This document shows, one piece after another, positions 35,802 through 44,612 of a DNA stretch of 64,000 nucleotides. The notes under the pieces are model-generated. The model was not told the DNA's origin, searched no databases, and worked only from the letters and a program-made list of their open reading frames with translations. Source of the DNA: an uncultured Dorea sp. (GTDB lineage Bacteria > Bacillota > Clostridia > Lachnospirales > Lachnospiraceae); NCBI GenBank assembly GCA_900550865.1, contig URTM01000007.1, positions 24,977-88,976 on the forward strand, in the 5' to 3' direction. Position 1 is the first letter of the stretch; every line of letters begins with the position of its first letter. The position numbers were made by a program, and so were the translations under genes.

Positions 35802-36878
35802 TTACATTTCTTCGTTCATGTTTGCAAGTTTGGCTGCCTGATCAGCTGCGATACATGCATCGATGATCTCCTGGATATCACCATTCATGATCTTATCCAG
35901 TTTGTATAATGTCAGTCCGATACGGTGATCCGTCACACGTCCCTGTGGGAAATTGTAAGTACGGATCTTTTCGGATCTGTCTCCGGTACCGATCTGGCTC
36001 TTTCTTGCCTCAGCCTCTGCGTCATGACGTTTCTGGCATTCCAGATCGTATAACTTCGCACGTAAGAGCGCAAATGCTTTATCTTTGTTCTGTAACTGTG
36101 ATTTTTCTGTCTGGCTGTAGATCACGATTCCTGTCGGATAGTGAGTCAGTCGTACAGCGGAGTCTGTCGTATTGACACACTGTCCACCATTACCGGATGC
36201 ACGCATTACGTCGATACGGATATCTTTCTCATCAATCTGGATATCTACATCTTCTGCTTCCGGCATAACTGCTACCGTAATTGTAGAAGTGTGGATACGT
36301 CCGCCGGATTCTGTCTCCGGTACACGCTGTACACGGTGAACGCCAGATTCATATTTCATCTTGGAATATGCACCCTTACCATCGATCATGAATGTTACAT
36401 TCTTCATTCCGCCGATACCGATCTCTTCACATTCCACCAGCTCGACTTTCCATCTCTGGCTTTCTGCGTAATGCATGTACATACGATAGATCTCTGCAGC
36501 AAAAAGTGCTGCCTCATCTCCACCTGCACCGGCACGGATCTCGACGATAACGTTCTTCTCATCGTTAGGGTCCTTTGGCAGAAGAAGGATCTTTAATTCC
36601 TGTTCCAGTTCTTCTACACGTTTCTTGTTATCATTTAATTCTTCTTTTGCAAGTTCACGCATCTCTTCATCGGACTCTTCCTCTAACATCTCAAGGCTGT
36701 CCTCGATTGCCTGCTTACATTCTTTGTATTCATTATACGCCTCTACAATCGGAGTCAGGTCATTCTGCTCTTTCATAAGTTTGCGGAAGCGGTTCTGGTC
36801 ATTTGCCACATCCGGTTCCTGAAGTTCGTTTAATATCTCATCCAGACGGATGCGAAGATCTTCTAATTTATCAAACAT
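35802..36878 (-). CDS. prfA: Peptide chain release factor 1
   Basis: 358 residues, standard RF1. The GGQ motif is in ASGNGGQCVNTTDSAVRLTH (about residue 230), where Gln is the site methylated by PrmC. The N-terminal helical domain and the codon-recognition loop follow the usual order. AGGAGG precedes the start. It reads UAG and UAA. The prmC gene lies immediately upstream (18 bp), matching the conserved rho-rpmE-DUF1385-prmC-prfA order. Confidence 0.96.
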   Translation of the reverse strand: MFDKLEDLRIRLDEILNELQEPDVANDQNRFRKLMKEQNDLTPIVEAYNEYKECKQAIEDSLEMLEEESDEEMRELAKEELNDNKKRVEELEQELKILLLPKDPNDEKNVIVEIRAGAGGDEAALFAAEIYRMYMHYAESQRWKVELVECEEIGIGGMKNVTFMIDGKGAYSKMKYESGVHRVQRVPETESGGRIHTSTITVAVMPEAEDVDIQIDEKDIRIDVMRASGNGGQCVNTTDSAVRLTHYPTGIVIYSQTEKSQLQNKDKAFALLRAKLYDLECQKRHDAEAEARKSQIGTGDRSEKIRTYNFPQGRVTDHRIGLTLYKLDKIMNGDIQEIIDACIAADQAAKLANMNEEM

Positions 36879-36896
36879 GGTATTTCCTCCTTAACA

Positions 36897-37760
36897 TTAC
36901 TCTTTATTGTACCTTCCTATAACAACGCGGTCAAGTCCCGCCAAATCCTTTTTTACCTGGATTTCTTCATATCCCTGTTCTTCCAGAAGGCCTGTTACGT
37001 CTTTTCCCTGGTCAAAACCAATCTCAAACAAAAGATATCCACCTTTTTTAATATGTTTTACACTTTCTTTCACGATCAGGCGGTAAAAATATAATCCATC
37101 CTCTTTTCCATCCAGCGCGATCCATGGATCATGAAGCTTTACTTCGTCTTCCAGCCGGCTGATCTCCTCCGTTCTGATATACGGAGGATTCGATACGATC
37201 ATATCGAATTTTTCCGTTATATGTTCGAACAGATCACTCTGTATGAACATGGCATTCGTCTGAAGTCTGCTGTCATTCTCCTTTGCAACTTTCAGTGCTT
37301 CCTTCGATATGTCACATCCGGTTCCTGACATGTGGATTCCTTTTCTTTCTGCGAATTTCAGAATACTTTCCAGAATGCAGCCCGAGCCCGTACACATATC
37401 CAGGATCTGCATATCCGGCCGGATCTTTTTCAGCGCTTCTTCTACCAGCGTCTCTGTATCCTGTCTCGGAATCAGCACATGCTCATTCACTTTAAAATTC
37501 AGTCCCATGAATTCCTGTTCACCGGTAATATGCTGAAGCGGGATTCTTCCCACTCTCGTCTCAATATCTTTCTGATAGTGTTCTGCCTGTTCTTTCTCTA
37601 TCTCTCTGTCCGGGTCTGTGAAAAACATGGCGCGGCTGACTCCGGTCTCATATTCCAGCAGATACCATGCATCTAACTTTGCTTCCGGTATCCCTGCTTT
37701 TTCCAGACGTTCCGTTCCTTCCCGGTACAAATTACGAAGCGTGAAAATTTTCCTGCTCAT
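36897..37760 (-). CDS. prmC: Peptide chain release factor N(5)-glutamine methyltransferase
   Basis: 287 residues from the ATG at 37760 (MSRKIFTLRNLY), which has GGAGGG 5 bp upstream; an earlier in-frame ATG would include the binding site. The class I SAM fold has the DMCTGSGCILESIL motif and the catalytic NPPYI (about 190) that is specific for glutamine methylation. It methylates the GGQ glutamine of RF1 and RF2. Its 5' end overlaps the DUF1385 gene by 29 bp. Confidence 0.95.
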   Translation of the reverse strand: MSRKIFTLRNLYREGTERLEKAGIPEAKLDAWYLLEYETGVSRAMFFTDPDREIEKEQAEHYQKDIETRVGRIPLQHITGEQEFMGLNFKVNEHVLIPRQDTETLVEEALKKIRPDMQILDMCTGSGCILESILKFAERKGIHMSGTGCDISKEALKVAKENDSRLQTNAMFIQSDLFEHITEKFDMIVSNPPYIRTEEISRLEDEVKLHDPWIALDGKEDGLYFYRLIVKESVKHIKKGGYLLFEIGFDQGKDVTGLLEEQGYEEIQVKKDLAGLDRVVIGRYNKE

Positions 37761-38652
37761 AAGCCCTCCAGTCAAATACTGCTTCTACTGCCTGTATCGC
37801 AACTTCGATCATTCCGTCATCCGGTTCTCTGGTCGTCATCTTCTGGATCGCCATTCCCGGCTTACTGAGCAGATTGATGACCGGATTCTCACTGTTCCCG
37901 GCAAGTTTCAGTACTTCATAAGAAATACCTGCGATCACCGGAAGCAGTGTGATACGCACAACCACTCTCATAAGCGGTGATTCCACCTGAATCAGAAGCA
38001 GCAAAATAATACTGATCGCAAGCACGAAGAATAAAAAGCTTGTTCCGCAGCGTTTGTGCTGTCTGGAACTGATCCTTACATTTTCCACCGTAAGCGGCAG
38101 CCCATGCTCGATACAATTGATACATTTGTGCTCTGCGCCATGATACATAAATGTTCTCTGGATATCTTCCATTCTGGAAATCAGTAAAATATATATGATG
38201 AAGATTCCGATTCTTACAAAGCCTTCGATCACTGTCCGCAGATGATATGACGGAATCACAGGCTTCATAAGCGATGCCAGAAAATATGGCAGTACCATAA
38301 AGATTGCCACTGCTGCCACAACAGAGAACGCAACCGTTCCTGCCATCATAAGGCTTTCCTGTTTTTCTTTTTTCTTCTGTTCATTCTCGGAAAGTTCTTT
38401 TTCTTCTTCATAAAAACCTGCCGAAAATGTCAACGTCTTAATCCCCAGTACCATGGAGTCAATAAAATTAAAGACCCCTCTGACAAACGGGATCGTCGTC
38501 AACTTCTTACAATTGCCGGTAATACTGTGGAACTCTTCCGTCTGAACAAAAATCTCCCCGTCCGGCTTTCTGACAGCCACGGCATAGCGGTCCTTGTTCT
38601 TCATCATAATGCCTTCCAGCACCGCCTGTCCGCCGATATTTGATGATTTCAT
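37732..38652 (-). CDS. DUF1385 integral membrane protein
   Basis: 306 residues. The start MKSSNIGGQAVLEGIMMKN is the family signature; a His/Glu-containing segment (YHGAEHKCINCIEHG, about 185) may bind a metal, as noted for this family. Several hydrophobic helices follow (about 105-170 and 205-260). Its function is unknown, but it is almost always located near prfA and rpmE in Clostridia. Confidence 0.88.
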   Translation of the reverse strand: MKSSNIGGQAVLEGIMMKNKDRYAVAVRKPDGEIFVQTEEFHSITGNCKKLTTIPFVRGVFNFIDSMVLGIKTLTFSAGFYEEEKELSENEQKKKEKQESLMMAGTVAFSVVAAVAIFMVLPYFLASLMKPVIPSYHLRTVIEGFVRIGIFIIYILLISRMEDIQRTFMYHGAEHKCINCIEHGLPLTVENVRISSRQHKRCGTSFLFFVLAISIILLLLIQVESPLMRVVVRITLLPVIAGISYEVLKLAGNSENPVINLLSKPGMAIQKMTTREPDDGMIEVAIQAVEAVFDWRAYEQENFHAS

Positions 38653-38707
38653 ATACTCTCCTTTATATGCTCTGTATCATTATAGTTTTGCATCATTCAA
38701 TCATAAG

Positions 38708-38740
38708 AAAAAAAGGGTTGAGATTCAAAAACCTCAACCC
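38708..38740 (-). terminator. Terminator after rpmE
   Basis: GGGTTGAG and CTCAACCC (38715-38722 and 38733-38740) form an 8-bp stem; reading the minus strand, the hairpin is followed by a run of seven T (38714-38708). It ends the rpmE transcript before the DUF1385 gene. Confidence 0.9.
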
Positions 38741-38753
38741 AATACTTGTAATC

Positions 38754-38957
38754 TTATTTGTCCATTCCGTATTTCTTATTGAACTTATCAACACGGCCAC
38801 GAGCCTGAGTTGCTTTCTGCTGTCCTGTATAGAATGGATGACATTTAGAACAGATTTCTACGTGGATTTCTTCGTTTGTAGATCCTGTTACGAATGTATT
38901 ACCACAGTTACAAGTTACAGTTGCCTGATAATAATTTGGATGTATTCCTTCTTTCAT
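38754..38957 (-). CDS. rpmE: 50S ribosomal protein L31
   Basis: 67 residues from the ATG at 38957 (MKEGIHPNYYQATV), with AGAGGTG upstream; a GTG three codons earlier is in frame but overlaps the binding site. The four cysteines (TCNCGN and CSKC) are present, so this is the zinc-binding C+ form. It ends in the usual basic tail. It belongs to the conserved rho-rpmE block and has a terminator 13 bp after the stop. Confidence 0.95.
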   Translation of the reverse strand: MKEGIHPNYYQATVTCNCGNTFVTGSTNEEIHVEICSKCHPFYTGQQKATQARGRVDKFNKKYGMDK

Positions 38958-39060
38958 GATTTTCACCTCTTCTTTATTTTCTTGACACGCACATATATGT
39001 GCAGTAAATTTCTTTTCATTTACACAGCTCGTTCATTGTAGCACAAGAATTGCTTTTTGT

Positions 39061-40401
39061 CTAGATAAATTTTGTCTTTTTTACCATTTGTATTAATTCT
39101 TCATTATTCTTTGTTCTCGAGAACATATTCAGAATGTTATCAACTGCTTCTTCCTGACGCAGTCCATTCAGACCTTTACGCATACTTTCTACAGCTTCCA
39201 GTTCTTCTCTTGAAAGCAGAAGGTCTTCTCTTCTGGTTCCTGATTTCAGAATATCGATTGCCGGGAACATTCTCTTTTCAGAAAGCTTGCGGTCCAGTAC
39301 CAGTTCCATGTTACCGGTTCCTTTGAACTCTTCGTATACAACATCGTCCATCTTGCTTCCGGTATCTACCAGTGCGGTTGCAAGAATCGTCAGGCTTCCA
39401 CCTTCTCTCATATTTCTCGCAGCACCAAAGAAACGTTTCGGCATATGAAGAGCCGCCGGATCAAGACCACCGGACAGGGTTCTTCCTGACGGCGGTACAG
39501 TCAGGTTGTATGCTCTTGCAAGTCTTGTGATACTGTCGATCAGGATCATAACGTCTTTCTTATGTTCTACCAGACGTTTTGCACGCTCAATCACCATCTC
39601 GGATACACGCTTGTGGTGTTCCGGCAGTTCATCAAATGTAGAGTAGATCACTTCTACATTTTCTCCCTCAATGGATTCACGGATATCCGTTACTTCTTCC
39701 GGACGTTCATCGATCAGAAGGATCAGAAGATGTACTTCCGGATTGTTCTTCTGTACAGATAATGCTACCTGCTTTAATAAGGTTGTCTTACCTGCTTTCG
39801 GAGGTGATACGATCATACCTCTCTGTCCTTTTCCGATCGGAGACATCAGGTCCATGATACGCATAGCAGTGCTTGTCTTTCCACACTCCAGACTCAGTCT
39901 TTCATTTGGAAAGATTGGCGTCATATCTTCAAAATTCTTTCTGTGCATGATCTTCATCGGATCAGTATTATTTACCTTTGACAGATATAAAAGTGCACTG
40001 AACTTCTCCTGCTGTGTCTTGATTCTGGTATTTCCTTCCAGGATATCACCTGTCTTAAGGTTAAATCTGCGGATCTGCGACGGAGATACATATACGTCAT
40101 TGTCTCCTGGCAGATAATTGGCACTACGGATAAATCCATATCCATCCTGCATAACTTCAAGAATCCCTCTTACTGTAATACCACTGTCTAACTTATCTAT
40201 GTCATGGACTTCTTTATCCCCGGTATTGGCAGATAATTCTTTTACCGTGGCTTTTACAGTCTTCTTTTCTTTTTCATCCTCTTCCAGCATGCGCTCGATC
40301 AGTTCCGCTTTTTTCATGGTGGAGATTCCCTTTAATCCTCTTGCCTTTGCGAGGTCCTTTAATGTCGCCAGCGGAAGAGATTCATACTTTTCTTTCATCA
40401 T
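39061..40401 (-). CDS. rho: Transcription termination factor Rho
   Basis: 446 residues. The N-terminal helical SAP-like part (LKDLAKARGLKGIS) is followed by the RNA-binding cold-shock-like domain (GYGFIRSANYLPGDNDVYVS) and the ATPase core with Walker A PPKAGKTTLL and Walker B DVMILIDSITRLARA. The Q-loop and R-loop regions are intact. Rho forms a hexameric ring that ends transcription at C-rich sites. The start (two adjacent ATGs, 40401 or 40398) follows GAGGTGAAAG. A promoter lies about 140 bp upstream. Confidence 0.96.
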   Translation of the reverse strand: MMKEKYESLPLATLKDLAKARGLKGISTMKKAELIERMLEEDEKEKKTVKATVKELSANTGDKEVHDIDKLDSGITVRGILEVMQDGYGFIRSANYLPGDNDVYVSPSQIRRFNLKTGDILEGNTRIKTQQEKFSALLYLSKVNNTDPMKIMHRKNFEDMTPIFPNERLSLECGKTSTAMRIMDLMSPIGKGQRGMIVSPPKAGKTTLLKQVALSVQKNNPEVHLLILLIDERPEEVTDIRESIEGENVEVIYSTFDELPEHHKRVSEMVIERAKRLVEHKKDVMILIDSITRLARAYNLTVPPSGRTLSGGLDPAALHMPKRFFGAARNMREGGSLTILATALVDTGSKMDDVVYEEFKGTGNMELVLDRKLSEKRMFPAIDILKSGTRREDLLLSREELEAVESMRKGLNGLRQEEAVDNILNMFSRTKNNEELIQMVKKTKFI

Positions 40402-40540
40402 AATAACCCTTTCACCTCAAATTATTTTTCTTTATCTAGTTTCTCGTTAATCACTTGATCATTCAAAATCAACTTCTCTTATTTACAGGTTCTCTGGAAA
40501 ATTACGTCAGAAATGACGATACTAGTTGAAACATGGATCT

Positions 40541-40569
40541 ATTATACTATATCTTTCCATATTTTTAAA
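40541..40569 (-). promoter_or_regulatory. Promoter of rho
   Basis: On the minus strand TTTAAA (40569-40564), a 17-bp spacer and a consensus TATAAT (40546-40541). Transcription would start near 40534, giving a leader of about 130 nt before rho. A long leader fits rho autoregulation known in other bacteria. Confidence 0.7.
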
Positions 40570-40661
40570 GAACTTTTTTATAATCCCTCACATATTATTA
40601 TATTATGTCAAATATTACCTTTTTACATAAATTGTTCTTCTTTTCATACTTTCCGTCTATA

Positions 40662-40690
40662 TTGACTTGCACTTCTATGAATGATATGAT
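40662..40690 (+). promoter_or_regulatory. Promoter of the malic enzyme operon
   Basis: TTGACT (40662-40667), a 17-bp spacer and TATGAT (40685-40690), close to the sigma-A consensus. The expected start is near 40697, leaving a leader of about 27 nt that contains the AAAAGGTGG ribosome binding site. Confidence 0.8.
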
Positions 40691-40723
40691 TAAACAAACT
40701 TATGAAAAGGTGGTATCCATAAA

Positions 40724-41872
40724 ATGACAAATAGCGAAAAAGCTTTAAAAATGCACGAAGAATGGCACGGAAAGATTGAAACCTGTGCAAAATCCCACGT
40801 AAAATCAAGAGAAGATCTGGCAATTGCCTACACTCCAGGTGTTGCAGAACCTTGCAAGGTAATTGCAAAGGATCCGGAGGCTGCCTATACTTATACGATG
40901 AAATCCAACACAGTTGCCGTTGTTTCTGATGGCAGCGCCGTACTCGGGCTTGGTAATATCGGTGCGCTCGCAGCAATGCCGGTCATGGAAGGAAAAGCTG
41001 TTCTGTTCAAAGAATTCGGCGGTGTGAATGCCGTACCGATCTGTCTTGATACACAGGACACAGAAGAGATTATCAAATCCGTTGTAAATATCGCTCCTGC
41101 ATTTGGAGGTATCAACCTGGAAGACATCAGTGCTCCAAGATGTTTCGAAATTGAAGAACGTTTAAAAGAACTTCTGGACATTCCTGTATTCCACGATGAC
41201 CAGCACGGAACAGCCATCGTTGTTCTCGCCGGCATCATCAATGCCCTGAAAGTAACCGGAAAGAATAAAGAAACTGCAAAAGTAGTTGTAAACGGTGCCG
41301 GTTCTGCCGGAGTCGCCATTACAAAACTTCTGCTTACCTATGGTTTCAAAGATGTGACTATGTGTGACATCAGCGGAATCCTTGGAAAAGACTCTCAAAA
41401 CCTCAACTGGATGCAGAAAAAGATGGTTGAAGTAACCAATCTGGATCAGAAAACAGGAACTCTTGCCGATGCTTTAAAAGGTGCTGACATCTTCGTTGGT
41501 GTATCTGCTCCAAACATCGTTACGCAGGAAATGGTTGCTTCTATGAATAAAGATGCTATTCTCTTTGCCATGGCCAACCCAGTACCGGAGATCATGCCGG
41601 ATCTTGCCAAAGCTGCCGGCGCAAAGGTTGTTGGAACCGGACGTTCCGACTTCCCGAATCAGGTAAATAACGTCGTTGCTTTCCCTGGCATCTTCAAAGG
41701 TGCTCTGGAAGGACGTGCAACCGCAATCACTGAAGAAATGAAACTTGCCACAGCCAAAGCAATCGCCGGTCTGGTTCCGGATGAAGAATTAAATGAGAAC
41801 AACATTCTTCCGGAAGCTTTTGACCCACGCGTTGCCGACGTTGTAAGTCGTGCTGTAAAGGAACTGATCTGA
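40724..41872 (+). CDS. NAD(P)-dependent malic enzyme
   Basis: 382 residues, the short bacterial form. The N-terminal malic domain includes VKSREDLAIAYTPGVAEPC (about 25-43), and the NAD(P)-binding domain carries VVNGAGSAGVAITKLLL (about 188) and ADIFVGVSAPN. It converts malate to pyruvate and CO2 with reduction of NAD or NADP. It heads a three-gene plus-strand unit, with a 1-bp gap to the radical SAM gene. No phosphotransacetylase-like domain is fused. Confidence 0.92.
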   Translation: MTNSEKALKMHEEWHGKIETCAKSHVKSREDLAIAYTPGVAEPCKVIAKDPEAAYTYTMKSNTVAVVSDGSAVLGLGNIGALAAMPVMEGKAVLFKEFGGVNAVPICLDTQDTEEIIKSVVNIAPAFGGINLEDISAPRCFEIEERLKELLDIPVFHDDQHGTAIVVLAGIINALKVTGKNKETAKVVVNGAGSAGVAITKLLLTYGFKDVTMCDISGILGKDSQNLNWMQKKMVEVTNLDQKTGTLADALKGADIFVGVSAPNIVTQEMVASMNKDAILFAMANPVPEIMPDLAKAAGAKVVGTGRSDFPNQVNNVVAFPGIFKGALEGRATAITEEMKLATAKAIAGLVPDEELNENNILPEAFDPRVADVVSRAVKELI

Positions 41873-41873
41873 T

Positions 41874-42797
41874 ATGACCGTACGCTGGGGAGAAAAAAGA
41901 TACTATTCTCTCGATTATTATCTGAAAACTACTTATGGCGAAAAGCTCTATAAGATTTCTCTTGACGGCGGTATGACCTGCCCGAACCGTGATGGAACAC
42001 TTGGAACCCGCGGATGCATCTTCTGCAGCCGCGGGGGTTCCGGTGATTTTGCCGAAAGTCATACACTGTCCATCACAGAGCAGATCGAATCCGGGAAAAA
42101 ACAGTCTGCAAAAAAATACACCGGATCTTCATACATTGCTTATTTCCAGGCATACACCAACACTTATGCATCTGTCGAATATCTGGAAAAACTGTATATG
42201 GAAGCCATCAGGCATCCCGATATCCGGATTCTGTCCATTGCCACCAGACCAGACTGCCTGAGTGAAGAAATTCTGGATCTTCTGGAACGCCTGAACCACA
42301 TCAAACCTGTATGGATCGAGCTCGGACTTCAGACGATTCACGAAAAAAGTGCCCGTTATATCCGGAGAGGCTACGATCTTCCGGTGTTCGAAACTGCCGT
42401 ATCTGAACTTCGCAGACGCGGAATCGATGTGATCGTCCACACGATCCTCTGTCTTCCCGGAGAAACCAGACAGGATATGCTTCAGACAATACACTATCTG
42501 AACAGTCAGGACATTCAGGGTATTAAGCTGCAGCTTTTGCACATATTAAAAGATACAGATCTTGCAGACATCTACACATCCGATCCATTTCCGGTTCCTG
42601 ATCCACAGGAATATTATGAGCTGCTCGGAGCGTGTATCAGCCATCTGAGGCCGGATATTGTCATCCACAGACTGACCGGAGACGGACCTAAAGATCTTCT
42701 GATCGCCCCTTTATGGACCTGTAACAAAAGACAGGTTCTGAATCAGTTACAGTCTTACTTTAAAACACATGACATCTGGCAGGGAAAGGAGTGTTAA
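41874..42797 (+). CDS. TIGR01212 family radical SAM protein (YhcC-like)
   Basis: 307 residues. The start (MTVRWGEKRYYSLDYYLK) lies 1 bp after the malic enzyme stop. The cluster ligands are spaced as in TIGR01212: Cys in TCPNRDG, then CIFC nine residues on. Further SAM motifs are SIATRPDCL and ELGLQTIHEKSA. The family (YhcC in E. coli) has no confirmed reaction, although resemblance to the tRNA-modifying Elp3-type fold has been noted. Confidence 0.88.
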   Translation: MTVRWGEKRYYSLDYYLKTTYGEKLYKISLDGGMTCPNRDGTLGTRGCIFCSRGGSGDFAESHTLSITEQIESGKKQSAKKYTGSSYIAYFQAYTNTYASVEYLEKLYMEAIRHPDIRILSIATRPDCLSEEILDLLERLNHIKPVWIELGLQTIHEKSARYIRRGYDLPVFETAVSELRRRGIDVIVHTILCLPGETRQDMLQTIHYLNSQDIQGIKLQLLHILKDTDLADIYTSDPFPVPDPQEYYELLGACISHLRPDIVIHRLTGDGPKDLLIAPLWTCNKRQVLNQLQSYFKTHDIWQGKEC

Positions 42798-42799
42798 CC

Positions 42800-43312
42800 A
42801 TGGCCAAATCATTTACGCTATATAAATTGATCATTTTGTATATGTTGAATCAAGTTGATTTTCCTCTCACCAATTCCCAGATATCTGAATTTATTCTGGA
42901 CGAAGGATATACAACCTACTTCAAATTGCAGCAGGCTTTGTCCGAACTTCTGGAATCCGGATTTATCCGGGAAGAATCTACACATCACCGTACGTTTTAC
43001 CATCTTACGGAAGAAGGTGCAGAGACCATCCACTATTTTACCAACGATATCTCACCTGCAATCCAGCATGATATCGATGATTTTTTGAAAGAAAAACATT
43101 ATGAATTAAAGAACGAAATGTCTGTGAAAGCAGATTATTTCGAGAATTCTAATATGGAATATTCAGTGCGCTGTCAGGTCATCGAGCAGGGACTTCCCCT
43201 CATCGACCTTACCGTAACAGCCCCGACAGAATCCGAAGCCACAACCATCGCGAACAACTGGCAGAAACGGAATCAGGAGATTTATGCGTTGGTGATGGCG
43301 AAGCTCTTATAA
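42800..43312 (+). CDS. DUF4364 family protein
   Basis: 170 residues from ATG 42800, with AAAGGAG 8 bp upstream. The N-terminal part (LYKLIILYMLNQVDFPLTNSQISEFILDEGYT) resembles a winged-helix DNA-binding domain, like PadR/MarR regulators but with its own family. The C-terminal half is a beta-rich domain of unknown role. It begins just after the radical SAM gene. In Clostridia DUF4364 genes are conserved and probably regulatory; I infer DNA binding from the fold. Confidence 0.8.
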   Translation: MAKSFTLYKLIILYMLNQVDFPLTNSQISEFILDEGYTTYFKLQQALSELLESGFIREESTHHRTFYHLTEEGAETIHYFTNDISPAIQHDIDDFLKEKHYELKNEMSVKADYFENSNMEYSVRCQVIEQGLPLIDLTVTAPTESEATTIANNWQKRNQEIYALVMAKLL

Positions 43313-43328
43313 TCAGGTTCCATGAGGC

Positions 43329-43451
43329 AGAAACACTAAGGTCGTGGAAATTTACTAAGAACAAAATAAAACTGCGAGAACTCACCCCTTTCGGGGTTCA
43401 GACAACTCGCAATTTTATTTTAACGTAAATTCCCACGGCCTAAGTGTTTCT
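43329..43451. repeat. 123-bp long hairpin between convergent genes
   Basis: The arms start AGAAACACT (43329) and end AGTGTTTCT (43451); paired blocks are 9, 3, 5, 7, 9, 6 and 5 bp long, with few mismatches, down to a TTTC apical loop (43389-43392). The inner part (AAAATAAAA, TGCGAG, stem, CTCGCA, TTTTATTTT) can serve as a bidirectional terminator for DUF4364 (plus) and hemW (minus). The outer arms go well beyond what a terminator needs, which suggests a MITE-like or REP-like element. Confidence 0.85.
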
Positions 43452-43505
43452 AACCTTTATTCCGGTCCGGGTATCCGCCAGCCTGACGAATTCCCCCCAT
43501 TCAAT

Positions 43506-44612
43506 TTAAAAGAGGAACTCACTCATCACGTAATTACTCACATCTATCCCTTTTTCTGTCAGACGGATATAGTCTCCTGTATCTTCCAGAAGTTGTTTCT
43601 GGTACATATTGATCAGTACTTTTCCGTATGCGTTTTCGACGCTTCTTCCGAATGTCCGGCGGAAGTCCGCTTTGGATATGCCCTCGATTTTTCTGAGTCC
43701 CAGGAACATATACTCTTCCATCTGGTTCTGTGGTGTGAGGACTTCGATCTCTCCACCTTCTACAAAGCGCTGGTTGTTGATCAGGGATGCTGCCCCGGTT
43801 CCGATCCCCAGATATTCGGTACGGTTCCAGTAGCCGAGATTATGCCGGCATTCATACCCTTCTTTGGCATAATTAGATATCTCGTATCTGTGATAGCCAT
43901 AATTCTGCAAGATATTTTTTGTAAACTGATACATCAGTCTTTCCGTATCTTCATCCGGAAGTTCCCGTCTTCTTCTGGCCTCAGCACGTTCTCCTTCTCC
44001 GTATTTTTCATAGAATGGTGTGCCTTCTTCAATGATCAGACTATATGCCGAGATATGTTCCGGTGCAAGTTCTGCTACCGTTTTGATCGTGTCTTCCCAT
44101 CCCCCCAGTGTCTGGAACGGAATTCCGGACATCAGATCTACATTGATATTCTGAAATCCCACTTCTCTTGCAAGCGCATATGTATCCAGGAAATCCTGAT
44201 ATGTATGGATTCTTCCAAGCATCTTGAGTTCCTGGTCATCTGTTGACTGCAGTCCGATGCTCAGACGGTTGATCCCTATATTACGATAAGCCATCAGTTT
44301 CAGCTTATCTACCGTTCCCGGATTAACTTCTACTGTGATCTCAGCATCTGAATCGATAGGAAATGTAGCACGGATCGCATCAAAGATGCTCCTCATCTGC
44401 TGTGTCTCCAAAATGGACGGCGTTCCGCCTCCGATAAAGATACTGCTCACATGATACATACCGGCAAGATCATAATACGAACGGATCTTCTGGCATAATC
44501 CCAGGACATATTCCTGTCTCGCCTCAGGTGTTGCCGGCGCAGACAGGAAATCACAGTATCTGCATTTTTTCACACAAAATGGAATGTGAATATATAATTC
44601 TAATGGTCTCAT
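43506..44612 (-). CDS. hemW: Radical SAM heme chaperone HemW
   Basis: 368 residues. The CxxxCxxC cluster motif lies in CVKKCRYCDF (about residues 13-22), followed by IFIGGGTPS (about 60) and the HemW C-terminal domain. It was once annotated as oxygen-independent coproporphyrinogen III oxidase; HemW instead carries heme to acceptor proteins. Its ATG overlaps the lepA stop as TAATG. The lepA-hemW order is conserved in Firmicutes. Confidence 0.93.
   Translation of the reverse strand: MRPLELYIHIPFCVKKCRYCDFLSAPATPEARQEYVLGLCQKIRSYYDLAGMYHVSSIFIGGGTPSILETQQMRSIFDAIRATFPIDSDAEITVEVNPGTVDKLKLMAYRNIGINRLSIGLQSTDDQELKMLGRIHTYQDFLDTYALAREVGFQNINVDLMSGIPFQTLGGWEDTIKTVAELAPEHISAYSLIIEEGTPFYEKYGEGERAEARRRRELPDEDTERLMYQFTKNILQNYGYHRYEISNYAKEGYECRHNLGYWNRTEYLGIGTGAASLINNQRFVEGGEIEVLTPQNQMEEYMFLGLRKIEGISKADFRRTFGRSVENAYGKVLINMYQKQLLEDTGDYIRLTEKGIDVSNYVMSEFLF

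Larger units (their letters stand above)
40402..40723. other. 322-bp divergent region between rho and the malic enzyme gene
   Basis: It holds two outward promoters (see separate entries) and, in the rho leader, a small hairpin CGTCA-GAAA-TGACG (40505-40518) that could act in rho autoregulation. The rest is AT-rich, with no reading frame worth calling. Confidence 0.7.

Noticed and set aside
38964..38966. GTG start of rpmE three codons upstream
   Set aside because: It would overlap the AGAGGTG ribosome binding site; L31 normally begins MKEGIHP.
43329..43451. CRISPR repeat or array
   Set aside because: The palindrome occurs once; there are no regularly spaced repeats with unique spacers, and no cas genes in the window.
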